Part shown: positions 1 to 12,130 of the stretch, in pieces
Position numbering within the stretch: the stretch's first letter is position 1
How the letters are laid out: the number at the start of each line of letters is the position of its first letter
Source of the DNA: Eupeodes corollae
Lineage: Eukaryota; Arthropoda; Insecta; Diptera; Syrphidae
Reading direction: 5' to 3'
NCBI RefSeq assembly: GCF_945859685.1
Contig: NC_079148.1
Location: 37,955,946-38,019,945, forward strand
Length of the DNA stretch: 64,000 bases
The notes under the pieces: model-generated
Seen by the model: the letters and a program-made list of their open reading frames with translations, nothing else
What the model was told of the DNA's origin: nothing
The model's database searches: none
Program-made: the position numbers and the translations under genes

Positions 1-340
1 GCTGGCACCCTTTTTTTTAGCTTACAAAAAGTAAGTACATCATTGTAGCATTAAATCAATTTAATCAAAAATATTTTTTTTTATAGATTTATCGTTCTTC
101 AATAAAATTAATTGTCCAATCAATCAACTAGTGAACCCACCCCCTTAGTGAACTAGCTTGGTGGCAGCACTTATTTTGCTGTCTTGTAACACTTTTTAAT
201 TCGCTTCGCTTTCCTTTTTAATTCGACTTTAGTTTGACGTTTTGCATTCTGGCAAACATCGTGGTCTTCGTCGTTTCGTTTTTAATTTTTTTGTAAATAA
301 AATAAAATTCGGTTTCGGTTAAATCGTTCCATAAAGAAAA

Positions 341-2446
341 AAGAGGCTGGGATGCGACCCACACTGATAACTTCCCATCCCGTCTGTCGATTTGTCTTGC
401 TTAAAAGTTTGGCTTTATGTACTCGTATCAATTTTTACCAAATTTGCGTACTCTTTTTGTAGATCTTATTTTTTATATGAAAAAACGGACTGTTGGATTT
501 TTATATTGAAATTACTGAATATCGAAAACAATATTTTCTGTGAAATAAAATAAGTTTCAAGCCAATATTTTTAAGTTTTGAAAAGCTATTTGAGCCGAAA
601 GTAAATTTTTACCAAGTTTTAGTATTGTTTTTATTTTAGAGTTTTATTTTTTGTAAAAAAAACTGTCAATTCGATTTTTTAAAAATTTTACCAACAATAT
701 TTCTTATAAGATAAAATTACTTTAAAGCAAATACTTTTTTAAGAGATATTTGAGTCGAAAATCAATTTTTACCAACTTTTATACATTTTTTTTAGGTTTT
801 TATTTTTTGTAAAAAAACTATCAATTCGATTTTTTTCAAACTTTAATTGTATGTTGACAACAAGATTTTTTGAAAGACAAAAGATAATTAAAGCCAATAT
901 CTCAAAGTTTTGAAAAGATATTTGAGTCAAAAATCAATTTTTACCAATTTTTTTAAATTATTTTTTTTAGGTTTTGAGTTTTTGTAAAAAAACTATCAAT
1001 TCAATTTTTTCAAACTTTAATTGTATGTTGACAACAAGATTTTTTGAAAGATAAAAGATAATTAAAGCCAATATCTCAAAGTTTTGAAAAGATATTTGAG
1101 TCGGAAATCAATTTTTACCAACTTTTATAATTTTTTTTTTAGGTTTTTATTTTATGTAAAAAAACTGTCAATTCTATTTTTTTCAAACTTTAACTGAATG
1201 TTGACAACAAGATTTTTTGAAATATAAAAGTAAATAAAAGCCAATATCTCAAAGTTTTGAAAAGATATTTGAGTCGAAAATCAATTTTTACAAACTTTTA
1301 TAATTTTTTTTTTAGGTTTTTAATTTATGTAAAAAACTGTCAATTCTATTTTTTTCAAACTTTAACTGAATGTTGACAACAAGATTTTTTGAAAGATAAA
1401 AGTAAATAAAAGCCAATATCTCAAAGTTTTGAAAAGATATTTGAGTCGAAAATCAATTTTTACCAACTTTTATAAATTTTTTGTTTAGGTTTTTATTTTT
1501 TGTAAAAAAAACTGTCAATTCGATTTTTTTCAAACTTTAATTGTATGTTGACAACAAAGTTTTTTGAAAGATAAAAGTAAATTAAAGCCAATATCTCAAA
1601 GTTTTGAAAAGATATTCGAGTCGAAAATCAATTTTTACCAACTTTTATAAATTTTTTTTTAGGTTTTTATTTTTTGTAAAAAAAACTGTCAATTCGATTT
1701 TTCTCAAAATTTTTCAGAATGTTGAAAACAATATTTCTTATAAGATAAAATAAAATTGAAGCCTTAATTTCAAGTTTTTGAAAAGATATTTGAATCGATG
1801 TTCAATTTTTACGAACTTTGAGTAATGTTTTTTTTAGATTTTTATTTTTTATAAAAAAACTGTCAATTAGATTTTTCTCAAAATTTTATCAGATGTCAAA
1901 AACATTATTCTTCGTTGCACAAAATTGTTTTAGAGATAAAATCATATTTCGGTCGTAAAATTTTGGAGGTGACAAATTTTTTTTTCAGTTTTATTGATTT
2001 AAAAAAAAAACCGTTATATTGATTTTTTTCAAAAAATATACCTGTTTGGTATCACGTTACAATCTATTATATAAAATTTAATTCAAGTCTCTAGCGTTTT
2101 TGGTTCGTAAGATATTTAGGGTTAACCAAAATTTTTACCATTTTTTCAAACTGCTATAGTAAAAAAAACACAAACGCAATTTTCTTGAGAGCCCTTTCTG
2201 CATTTTTCTGCCTTATTATCTGTATAACAAAATTTATTTGAAGTCGATATCTCTTCTGGTTCTTGAGCTATGGACAACGAAAAAAACGTCGCGAACGTAC
2301 GGACGTACAAACGTACGTACACACGCACGCACAGACATCTTTCTAAAAATCTTTTATTTCAAATCTAGGGACCTTGAAACGTCGAGAAATGTCAAAATTT
2401 TCAATTTGACAAATCGGACCCATTACAATAACTTCCTATGGGAAGT
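341..2446 (+). mobile_element. Family A non-coding element, long copy with internal tandem array
   Basis: This is the longest copy of a repeat seen about twelve times in the window. I define plus as head to tail. The head at 347-395 reads GGCTGGGATGCGACCC and can fold back through GGGATG and CATCCC. The tail at about 2427-2443 carries the hairpin AACTTCC-TATG-GGAAGT. Between them lie T-rich units of about 173 bp, then a block with ACGT-rich microsatellite sequence near 2295-2335. Two flanking blocks recur in the other copies ('ttcgtaagatatttaggg' near 2105 and 'accttgaaacgtcgagaaat' near 2370). Short frames inside it are not coding: they repeat in every copy with indels. Classification as Helentron/DINE-like rests on structure only. 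Confidence 0.8.
730..1690 (+). repeat. ~173 bp tandem repeat array inside family A
   Basis: The phrase 'ctcaaagttttgaaaagata' starts at about 901, 1075, 1248, 1420 and 1595, giving periods of 172 to 175 bp. Each unit has the same order: a 'tttgagtcgaaaatcaattt' block, a T-run, 'gtaaaaaaactgtcaattcg', and a 'gttgacaacaagattttttg' block. The units are near identical, so they were probably expanded locally. Other family A copies carry fewer and more divergent units. Confidence 0.85.
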
Positions 2447-2575
2447 CAAAAAGTGGTACATGATCCTTCTCTGATGGGTATTAAAGTAGAGTTTAGCAAT
2501 AGTAAAGCAAATTTCTAAATGAAATGATCGTAAAGATGAAACTTGTTAATCATTTTTGTCTGTCATTTTTCCTAT

Positions 2576-2753
2576 CTGTTACTATTGACATCTGTCACTT
2601 TTGATATCTGTCACTTTTGACATCTGTCACTTTGGACATCTGTTAATTTTGATATCTGTCACTTTTGACATCTTTCCCTTTTGACATCTTTTACTTTTGA
2701 CATCTGTCACTTTTGATATCTGTCACTTTTGACATATGTCACTTTAAACATCT
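2576..2753. repeat. 16 bp minisatellite
   Basis: About eleven head-to-tail units close to GACATCTGTCACTTTT, with substitutions such as GATATC for GACATC and 'gttaatttt' for 'gtcactttt'. It lies about 130 bp beyond the tail of the family A copy and is not part of that element elsewhere in the window. Confidence 0.85.
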
Positions 2754-2759
2754 ATTTGT

Positions 2760-5700
2760 AAATTAGTTATTATGGTGATTGTTTGAACTGTATCTGTAAA
2801 ATGGCATACCTAATTGTCATACCTGTGTGCCTGTGTATTTAAAGCCTCATGATCCACTGAGTGGCGTTACTATGTTGTTTTTCTTGGTTGCAATGATTTT
2901 TCATTGGTTACTATGGCTTTTTTTGGTTACTATGGTTTTACCCTCATTCTTTAATCTATTAGTTCGTGTCATAGTGAGGTAGTCTGGAGTTCTTGGAGTC
3001 TTGACACAACGCGTCTCAACAGCGTCTGTACTCTAATTTATTTTTTAATTGTAGAGATGTAAAATTAAATTTTTGTCGCAGTGGGAGTTGTTAAACTTGA
3101 ATTTTTTTTTTTAGAAAATACTTACATATAATATTTTCTGTGAAGCTTTTTCTTTTATCTATAACAAAAATCGGATAAAGTATTGTTGCTTGATTCTTAA
3201 CAAAATACTTAAAGACGAAAAAGTTTGGAGTCTGGTTATTTGATTGGGTCTTCTCTTTCAAACAAATTCAACTAGTAAAGTCTTTTTTTGTTCTACGTCA
3301 ATTGTATTGAAAAAGTATATTTTAATATTTTATAAAAAATATAGAAAACCTAAAATGTTTTTATTTTGATTACTTAAAAATACTATTGTCCAAAATTTCA
3401 GATTAATAAATATCGCTCATTGTGGTTTTTCTTACAGATTGTATGTAAGCTATAGGCTTTTTTGGTTCTCTGTTTTATAACGTAAATCATGAGTTTGAAT
3501 TTTTCTTTAACGGCTTTCAAATGTTTTTCAAAAAAGTGAGGATTTTGTTTTGAGGAATTTCACTTCTTCAAAAGTTATTAGTGTTTTTACTGCAATTCAT
3601 TTTCTTGCAATATTTCTTAGTCGAAGCAGTAGTTCTCGATTAGTTGGTTTTAAAACTCATCTCAACATAGGGTTCTTTTATTAAAGTATCAAGAGGACTC
3701 ATAGATACATAAAACTTAATTTCTCTACCAAAGCTTAGTTCTGAGGTAATTTTTGTTAAAAGTAAATATCCAACTTTGCTGAACTGTTAGTATAGGAAAA
3801 ATAACCATACGTTTTTTTTATGAATTAAGAAGACCTAGGAGCTCTTCCAGATATGACAATTTATTACAAGATTTATGATAAGCATTCCATTTTTATTTAC
3901 GTACACTTAAGGGACATATTTTCGTAACTGATGAAATGTTGGCAAAATGATAATAAGCTTTTGTTTTTTTAAGAGGATTCAAAATCCTAGATAAATTATC
4001 CATTCATAATTAAATTACACAAAGTATCCTTTTTCTACGAAAGAACAAAACAAAATACTACCATACAAAAATAAATGAAACAAAACTCCAGATCGGTCTA
4101 AATATTATTTTCAAACAATTTACTTTAGCCTATTTCCTAAATTGACAAAAACAAAAAAAAAAGAACAAAATAAAATATAAACACAGCTTTCACCACATGC
4201 GCCAGGAATTTTCCAACTAGGACACCAAACAACGATACAATCTCATGTTTATGTTCCACAAATTCCGTTTATTCAACCTGTTTGCAAACAATTATGATTA
4301 TTAAATGCTCCAGTGGCTGGCTGACTGGACTGAAGAGGAAAGGATATACACAACGTACATATGCACAGACACACACACCATAGGTAAATACCTACTCCAT
4401 ACTTTGGCCAGTTTTCCTGAAAGCCTCCTTTTCCATATAAATATGTATGTAGATTCTATATAGAAACCAAGCCTCGTCGAGAACCGACTAGGTCACCATC
4501 AGCAGTATATTCAGAGTTTTTATGTTTTGTTTTGTCTTTTGTTTTGTTTGTTTGTACTTTTTTGTATTTAAGTGAATGAGCCGCATATACCTATATACAC
4601 AGACCACAAAGGGATGATCTCGTCCTTTTATTTTCGTATACGGGCATCCTCGTCATATCAACATGCGGATTGTCCCCTGGGAGAGTAGACAGAGAAAAGA
4701 ATACTAGAAAGAAAAAAAAGAAAAAGGAAACAACCGTATTTCCAAATGATTGTCCTGAATAGCTCGAGAATACAAGATTCTATAGCTTGAAGGAATCCCT
4801 CTACAGGACTATACCACTATGCCATACAACAGTCTCTTGTATTCATAAAAATTGCATGAGTCCGGTCAAGGGTAAATGTGTTGGCACAAAGTGGACATGG
4901 TTAATTGGAAATGGCTTCAAATACAAAGTCCGGAAGGCATACCAATGTCCGAATACACGAGTATACAAATACTCGTATATGCAAAAACAGCTAACTATGC
5001 CGGAAGCTGGATTTAGCAAACAAAAACAATTGGAACTTGGAAAAATTGCACCGACTACTAACACTATTTTTTTAAGGATTCTAGTTGAATGAATAAAAAC
5101 CTGCATCATAAGGTTATAATTAATATGAATTTTTATTTAAATTAAAAAAATATATGCAAATTTATATTTGCATAAAATCAACATCGCAAAAAAGTTCTAC
5201 TTATAATAAACACATTGGGTTTTTAACGTACCTACATACATATTTGTAATACCTTTATCTAGGTACTTGAGATATTTATGAATAATTCTATGTAAGGATT
5301 ACGGAAGCGCGAGAGCAAATGATTTAGTTGAAAACAGCCACAAGCATTTTAGCCGTAATTAAGAGCTTTATTATAGTCTCTTCGAGTCCAGATCCAGTCC
5401 GTGGCTTTGAGTCCTTTTAACTGTTTTTTCATTGTGTTAATAAATATATATGTCGGTGGCCGGAGCACGCATATCGCGTACAAATTCATATAAAGGATAA
5501 AAAGGACTTTTATGTCAAGGTATGTATATTGTATATGCGCCTAAAGAGAAGAAGATTATATTTCAGGAGATCTAAGGATAAATACACACGCTTCCCTAGG
5601 ATTCAAGTAATTTATGTTGAATGACAAACAAAAATCTTAAAGGATGACCTAATGAGCATTACAAACCCGGCATTGACATGGTCTGGTCAGTGACTATTTG

Positions 5701-7040
5701 AAGTCAGCCCTGATAAATTTATGAAGATCGGATACATAATGTTTAAAAATTAATAGAAAATAAAAACAAAGACTTATTCTACAAATGCCGACCTTAACCA
5801 TGCAGCCTGTGAGCGGTTATATAAAATTGTATAAGTGTATGATAGTGTGGCCTTATAGTTCTTTTAATTTTAATGTCAATCTCAAAACTCCTTGCTTTTG
5901 CAACAACAAAAAAAAGCCTTCCGGTATATGAAAGTTAAAAGAGACCACTTGGGGCTTGTTGGAAATGAAAAGCGACTCTTATTTGCTGTTTCCAAACAGC
6001 ATAAAGAGAGTTGTGTAGGTAGGTATGGGTAGGGAAAAGGGAAATAAGAAACACTCGCAGCTAGGTCAAGATTAGCGATAATTTTTACAAGGATTTTTAT
6101 TGTAAATGACCTTGATATTTTTATACACTTAAATTTATATCAAAGGGATTTTTCTCTTTCAAAAAATAGAAAATAAAACACACAAAATCCTCTAGAAAAT
6201 ATAACTAACTTGAGGGTGTTTTTGTTAACGACATAAAGATGTCAGCTTGAAGAAATGTGAATGAATTACATTTTTATTTTTTTTTATTCATTATTTTTGT
6301 AATTTCTTTAAGAAACTTGAGAAATCCTTAAGAATTTGAAAAGAGTTTTTGTGCGAATTTTATGAGTAGGTTTAAGGAAGAAATAATTTGTTTTTACCCA
6401 AAACAAAACTTTTTAGTTTTTAATTTTAAAATAAAGTTTTCATAAAAATTAAAAAGAAATGTTTTGATGAAATGTATGTGCGTTTACTATAATAATGTGT
6501 TTCAGAACACCATTATATTCAAAACTTTGAGGCCAGTCTAAGGAAAATGTATTGGATACGTGCAAGAAAAAAGTCAAGGCAAACTAAAATTTTAAAATAT
6601 AATTTAAGAAGTCTAACAAAAAGATAATATTTTTATTCCTTCTTCAACAAAATTTGGAATCAGTTATCAAAATTGGTAAAATTCTGATATTCAAATTTAA
6701 GACTCATGGTTCCTATTGTTTTTTTTTTTAACCATTTGTCTTCAAAATGTTGTTAATACCAAATTTGGTGTTAAAATTTAGCTAAAACACTTACCACAAA
6801 TTTAAAGTGAACACTTAATAAGAACAGTAGTACTTATAAAATTTGTATTCCAATTTTTATAAGTACTACAATACTACAAGGAACAAATGTTGAACACACA
6901 ATAAAAGTTTTGATTTTATTTTTATGAAATGTTTATAACATAACAGTTTGATAAATTCGTGGCACATTTTAATTCTTATTAGTATATATATTTTTTAAAT
7001 TCCAATTTGTCAAATTGAACATCTATTTAGATTTTATCTT
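2760..7040. other. AT-rich stretch with no recognised gene
   Basis: I see no convincing gene, RNA or known repeat here. The longest frame (4787-5092, +) uses codons without clear bias and has no recognisable motif. Short poly-A and poly-T runs and some slightly GC-richer non-coding sequence (about 4200-5000) are present. Exons of a distant gene or regulatory sequence cannot be excluded. Confidence 0.4.
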
Positions 7041-7049
7041 TGTGTCGAC

Positions 7050-7236
7050 GGCATTTTTTTGAGATATGGACGACAAAAAAAAACTTCGCGAACGTAAAGA
7101 CGTACACACGCACACACAGACATCTTTCTAAAAATCTTTTATTTCGACTCTAGGAACCTTGAAACGTCGAGAAAAGTGAAAGTTTTCAATTTGACAAATC
7201 GGAATCATTATAATAACTTCCTATGGGAAGTTAAAA
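7050..7236 (+). mobile_element. Family A fragment, tail end only
   Basis: The sequence runs from 'gagatatggacgacaaaaaa' through 'cacacagacatctttctaaa' to the tail hairpin 'acttcctatgggaagtt'. Head and array are missing. Just downstream (7250-7450) there are degraded internal units in the opposite orientation ('atattggctttaaattaatt', 'atatccaacagtcac'), so two damaged copies may abut tail to head here. Confidence 0.7.
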
Positions 7237-7763
7237 AACACATAAAGATAAAGATATTGGGTTCAAACTATTTCCATCTAATAGAATTTTTTTTTCAAAA
7301 ACTTTCAAGTTTTGGGAAAAATAGCATTGAAAAATTCAAAATTTAAAATATTGGCTTTAAATTAATTTTATCCTTTGGAAAATATTGTTTAAAGCTTAAT
7401 ACAATTTTTATAAATATCCAACAGTCACTAGTAGTAGGCAAAATTGGTAATTTTGCTTACTATTTTTTTCCAAAAGTCACTTGGCAGTATTCGACACCAA
7501 GTAGTGTGGGATTCTTAACCACTAAAACCACCTCTTCATCAGGACCAATCTTGAAGGATCGACTATAGATTTTTCTTTCTTAACTTTGTACAATCACTTT
7601 GGGGGAAGTTTAAACTTTTAATTTTTTCCCATGTTTTTTTAGACCATAAGCTCATGAGGCTTGGTTCTTCTTAATCTCCAAACATGGTTTCTTTCTTATA
7701 TTCAAGACGGACTCCATTTTAGAACATTTGTAAGTCACGATGTAGATCGGTATTTATTATGTA

Positions 7764-8264
7764 TCAAGGTGCATTAACTATTCCACGAAGGACTTTCTTT
7801 TGGAATTTTGGGATGATTTCGGTATTTGTTTTCTTTGTACAGCCCCATAATTGGATTCCATAGGTCCAAACATGCCTTAGTACTTGATTATACAGCATTA
7901 TTTTGTTTTGGATTGATAAATCAGAGTTGTTGACAAGCAACCAGTACATTTTTCTATATTTCAAGTTTAGTTCTTCTCTTTTCTTTTTGATGTGCTCTTT
8001 CCACTTAAGCTTTGCATCCAAAGTCATTCCAAGGTATTTGGCTGTATTGGCGTAAAGTACAGCTTTATTATTAATGATTATTGGAATATTGTGTATCTTT
8101 TTATTTGTAAAGTTTATATGTGAAGATTTTGTTTCATTTAGTTTGATTCGCCATTTTTCGGTCCAAGCTCTCTTTGTGTCGACGGCATTTTGTAGTTTAA
8201 CTGCTGCGTTAGAGACACATTTGTCGGGTACCAGAATTGCGGTATCATCTGCAAAAGTAACCAT
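7764..8264 (-). pseudogene. Reverse transcriptase C-terminal part (Jockey-type)
   Basis: An open stretch of 166 residues starting at the RT catalytic motif FADD and continuing through the thumb region to CTKKTNTEIIPKFQKKVLRG. It belongs to ORF2 of the LINE around it. The frame is lost upstream near 8265-8450, although GPTLYLLYTRDIP can still be read there. It ends in a stop where the family normally continues (next recognisable words NTDLHRDLQM). Not functional as it stands. Confidence 0.8.
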
Positions 8265-8453
8265 TGTGGTGTGATTACCAACTGGAATATCCCTTGTGTA
8301 TAGTAAATACAGGGTAGGACCTAGGACACTTCTATTTTCTTCAATTCCGAGTATTCTTGATCGTACCTTACTCTAAACAATAGGTCTGAGATGTACGATT
8401 TTTAATATTTTAAAGAACTGCCTGGGAAGATCCCTTTACTTAGGTCCCTCATG

Positions 8454-8950
8454 TCATACCTTGTCAAAAGCTTGAGCAACATCTAAGAAAATATCTGAAT
8501 ATACTTGTTTTTCTTCTAATGCTTTTTCTATTGCATCCGATATTGAAGTTGGTATATCGTGGAATATCGTGGAATGTTTATTTCTAAATCCAAACTGATG
8601 ATTTGGGATAAACCTTTCTTCTTCTATTATTTTGCTAAGTCTCTTCAGAAGCAGTTTTTCAAAAACTTTTGCCATAATTGGTATAAGCGATATTGGACTG
8701 TAAGCCGTCACTTCTGGAGGGGGTTTACCTTGCTTTCGTATGACAGTTACTTCAGCAATTTTCAATGGTGCGGGACATACCGGTGCTTTAGGCCTGCATT
8801 TATTATATATTGGAGCTTTATGAAGGCTTTCAATGGCATTTTTTTCATAACCTGAGCAGTAATTATATCGTAACCTGGTGATTTTTTATTTGGTAGTTGT
8901 TGTAAACACATACTTTTTATTTCTTTAAGTCTTTGGTATTTCACTTTCAT
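8454..8950 (-). pseudogene. Reverse transcriptase fingers/palm part (Jockey-type)
   Basis: Two overlapping frames (8762-8950 and 8454-8765) together read as the N-terminal RT domain: SPGYDIITAQVMKKMP, then VTVIRKQGKPPPEVTAYSPI, then the motif A region FLDVAQAFDKV. The frame change near 8762 is a frameshift. It belongs to ORF2 of the LINE at 7560-10460. Confidence 0.75.
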
Positions 8951-9563
8951 CTATCTTATCAACAAATTGTAAGTTATTTTCAGCCGCGTTTGATGAGTAT
9001 GGCTTAAAAACATTCGCAAGATGTTCAGCGAAAAGGTTAGCTTTTTCTTTCGGGTTACCGATCCATTTCCCATCTTGAGATTTCAGGGGGAGTTTTGTAT
9101 CTGCGGTCTTTTCAGGCGCTTGGCTGCTTTCCATAGCGGTTGAAGCATCAGTCGTTAAATTCCTTAGGAATTTACTGAGTGAATCATTTTTGAATTTGTA
9201 AATTTGTTTTTTAAGATTGTTGCTTATACGGTAAAACGTTGTTTTATCATCTGTAAATCTAGTATTTTGCCATTTTCTTCGAGCTTTTCTTTTCTCTATT
9301 ATCAACTCTCTTATCTCTAAAGGATATTTTATTTCATTTTGTCTTCTATCAGAAAATGTTGGAGTACTTTCTTTAGCTGCCTGTTGCACATCAGCAATAA
9401 ATTGTTCCACTTCATGGTCAATTTGTTCGATTGTATTCATGGGAGATCTTAAACTTATAAAACTTAAAAGCCTTTCTCTCAAATCATTCCAGTTTGTTTT
9501 GTTATTTACAAGCTTTGGATTACTTTTTTCTAGTACTTCCAATTCACTTAGTGATAGAATCAC
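8925..9563 (-). pseudogene. LINE ORF2 linker between endonuclease and RT
   Basis: An open stretch of 212 residues, rich in Lys and Arg (RELIIEKRKARRKWQNTR), ending in a region with GKWIGNPKEKANLFAEHLAN. This is the usual spacer between the endonuclease and RT domains in Jockey-type ORF2 proteins. It continues upstream in another frame into the endonuclease end (SDRTPVILSLSE). Confidence 0.75.
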
Positions 9564-10670
9564 TGGAGTACGATCTGAAGACAGGTCATAATTACCTTCG
9601 ACACTTATGTGATTTCGTTTGATTCCTTTAGCTACGAAAAAGATAATAACGTCTGGTATTTTGTTAGTATCGGAAGGCCAGTAAGTTGGCGACCTGGAGG
9701 AATAGAATTCGCAATTGTATTTACGGCCTGCTTGGTAAAGTCTTTTGCCTTTTGTTGATATAAGTCTTGAACCCCAATGGGAGTGTTTCGCATTAAAGTC
9801 TCCGACAACAAGAAAGTTATGCCCAAGAAGATTAAAAAGATCTGTATAGTCATCTTCTGTCGGGGAGCGCTTTGGTGGGCAGTATATAGCTGCTATCTTA
9901 AACTCTTTCTTTTTATACCAATACTAATAGTTGTTACTTGCATATTTTCACTAGTGAACGTGGTTACTTCATAATGTTGTAAGCTTTCTTTTATAAGAAT
10001 CGCCGATCCAGCTCTTGCCTTGTCAGCTGGAAATGGAGCGTGGTAACATGAATAGTTTTCTATTACTAAAAATTTTTTTTAATTCGGATGAATGTTGTGT
10101 AAGACCGTTTGCATTCCATGCAGCTATTTTAAGTGTTCTGTCCATTATTGTGTTTTAAAAGCGACTTTTTTGCTTAGGTGTTTGATATTCAATTCCTGTT
10201 TATCAACTCTTTGAAGAATAAGTTGTGGCATTTCTTTTATGGACATTTCATTCTTCCGGACATTTTTAACAATCTGAGAATAGGCTTTTACTTTGAACAG
10301 CTTTTTTAGGCGGTTCCTTCTGAGAATTGCTTTCAGCAGTTAAATTGATATTTACTGTGTTTCTGAGTTTGTCTCTAGCAGATGTATTTTTGCTTCTGAA
10401 CTCTTGGAATTTTTTGGCAGCCTCTATAGCTTGCTGGGTGATTACCCTTGACGTGAATTAATAAATTAATATATTGACTTCAAAATGATTTCATTCTGTG
10501 ATAATTTTTATTACAAAAATCTAATGTGTACTTGTTTACACTAGAAATAAAAAGTTTCAAGAAGTGTTACTAAAATTTTTAAAAATAGGTTTTTAGTTAA
10601 AAATTTTGTAATCAAAAGATAAAAATTCAACTGACAACATTTTTATTGTTATTTAATAATTTGTATATTA

Positions 10671-11632
10671 ACTTCCCATAGGAAGTTTTTGTAATGGGTA
10701 AGATTTTTCAAATTGAAAATTTTGACATTTCTCGTCCCTAGAGTCGAAATAAAAGATTTTTAGAAAGATGTCTGTGCGTGCGTGTCTCCATAGCTCAAGA
10801 ACCAGAAGAGATATAAACTTCAAATAAATTTTGTTATACAGACAATTAAGCAGAAAGATGCATTGTATATTGTAACATAATATCAAAGAAGTATATTTTT
10901 TGAATAAACCCATTTAACCGTTTTTTTATACATCAACAAAACTGAAAAAAAAAATGTTCACCTCCAAATTTTACGAATAATGTTTTCGACATCTGATAAA
11001 ATTTTGAGAAAAATCGAATTGACAATTTTTTTCATAAAAAATCAAAATATAAAAAAACATGGTAAAAATTCAATATCGATTCAAATATCTTTTCAAAAAC
11101 TTGAAATTTATTCATCAAACTAATTTTATCTTATAATAAATATTGTTTTTAACATTTAGTAAAATTTTTGAAAAAAAATGGAATTGACAAAAAATTAAAA
11201 ACCGAACAAAATTAACAAAAGTTGGTAAAAAATGATTTTCGACTCAAATATCTGAGATAATAGCTTCTAACTAATTTTTACTTATAAAAAATATTGTTTT
11301 TAACATTAGGACAAGTTTTGAGAAAAATCGAATTGATAGTTTTCTTACAAAAAATAAAACTCTAAAAAAAAAACATTACTAAAACTTGGAAAAAATTTAC
11401 TTTCGACTCAAACAGCTTTTCAAAAAATAAAAATATTCTCTTCAAACTGATTTTATTTCACAGAAAATAATGTTTTGGATATTCAGTAACAGTCCGTTTT
11501 TTCATAAAAAATTAAATCAAAAAATAAATAGTACGCAAATTTGGTAAAAATTGATACGAGACAAACTTTTAAGCAAGACAAATCGACAGATGGGATGGGA
11601 AGTTATCAGTGTGGTTTGCATCCTAGCCACTT
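10671..11632 (-). mobile_element. Family A element, near complete
   Basis: It begins on the plus strand with the tail hairpin 'aacttcccataggaagtt' and ends with the head 'gatgggaagttatcagtgtg' and 'gcatcctagcc'. Length is about 0.96 kb with few internal units. The microsatellite block is shortened: 'gcgtgcgtgtctccatagct' lacks the usual ACGT repeat. Confidence 0.8.
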
Positions 11633-11754
11633 CTTTATAATAATATTAAGATTTTATTTTTTTCCTAATAAGCAATTATTTGAAAACTGGCTGCGCTTAT
11701 GCAAAGAATAAGTTCATTTATTCGTAATACCATTAAACGTATTTTCTGTTTTTT

Positions 11755-12130
11755 CAAAAATGGGTAGTTCACATGATTCGAATCAATATTGAATTCAAAA
11801 AGTTCGTAAGACTTCAAATTGCATTTTGTCAAGTCACACTTAATTTTTTTTAGTATTTTTGATAAACCAAACTTTTTTTATCGAGTTTTTTCGAAAAACC
11901 TTTTTACTTGCGATATATGGTTGCAGATTTTGCATTCGTAAAAAAATCAAACTCGAGATTTTAATTAAACAAGTTGAAAAAACTTAGTCCCCTGATTCCG
12001 TCCGTCTGTTTGTCCCTTCCCCACAGTCGATTGATTTCAAACTTCGCAATTAATTTGTTAAGGAGATTCGCGTTAGGTTTTTTTATCATTTTTTTAAATG
12101 AACAATATCGAAACCCTCATATAAATTTTT
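11755..12130 (+). repeat. Family B dispersed repeat
   Basis: A second repeat type, recognised by the ordered words 'atatggttgcagattttgca', 'ctcgagattttaattaaac', 'aagttgaaaaaacttagtcc', 'gattccgtccgtctgtttgt' and 'gagattcgcgttaggttttt'. The same order recurs at 15.9-18.3 kb, 28.9 kb, 31.6 kb and 49.4 kb. No coding content. I use plus for this orientation. Confidence 0.7.

Larger units (their letters stand above)
7560..10460 (-). mobile_element. Jockey-type LINE, degenerate
   Basis: Read on the minus strand, the pieces fall in LINE order. First comes an ORF1 C-terminal scrap (about 10180-10450). Next is the start of an AP-type endonuclease (LKIAAWNANGLTQ, about 10130), with DFNAKHSHWG further on (about 9770-9800). 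A linker region follows (8925-9563), then RT fingers (8454-8950, e.g. YSPISLIPIMAKVFEKLLLK and FLDVAQAFDKV), then the RT palm and thumb (7764-8330, GPTLYLLYTRDIP followed by TFADDTAILV). The TFADDTAIL and YTRDIP forms are typical of the Jockey clade. Several frameshifts and stops break both ORFs. The part below 7764 continues as a decayed C-terminus ('NTDLHRDLQM'). Confidence 0.85.

Noticed and set aside
4787..5109. Overlapping frames of 101 (+) and 88 (-) residues
   Set aside because: They overlap on opposite strands, have no motif or splice context, and look like chance openings in less AT-rich DNA.
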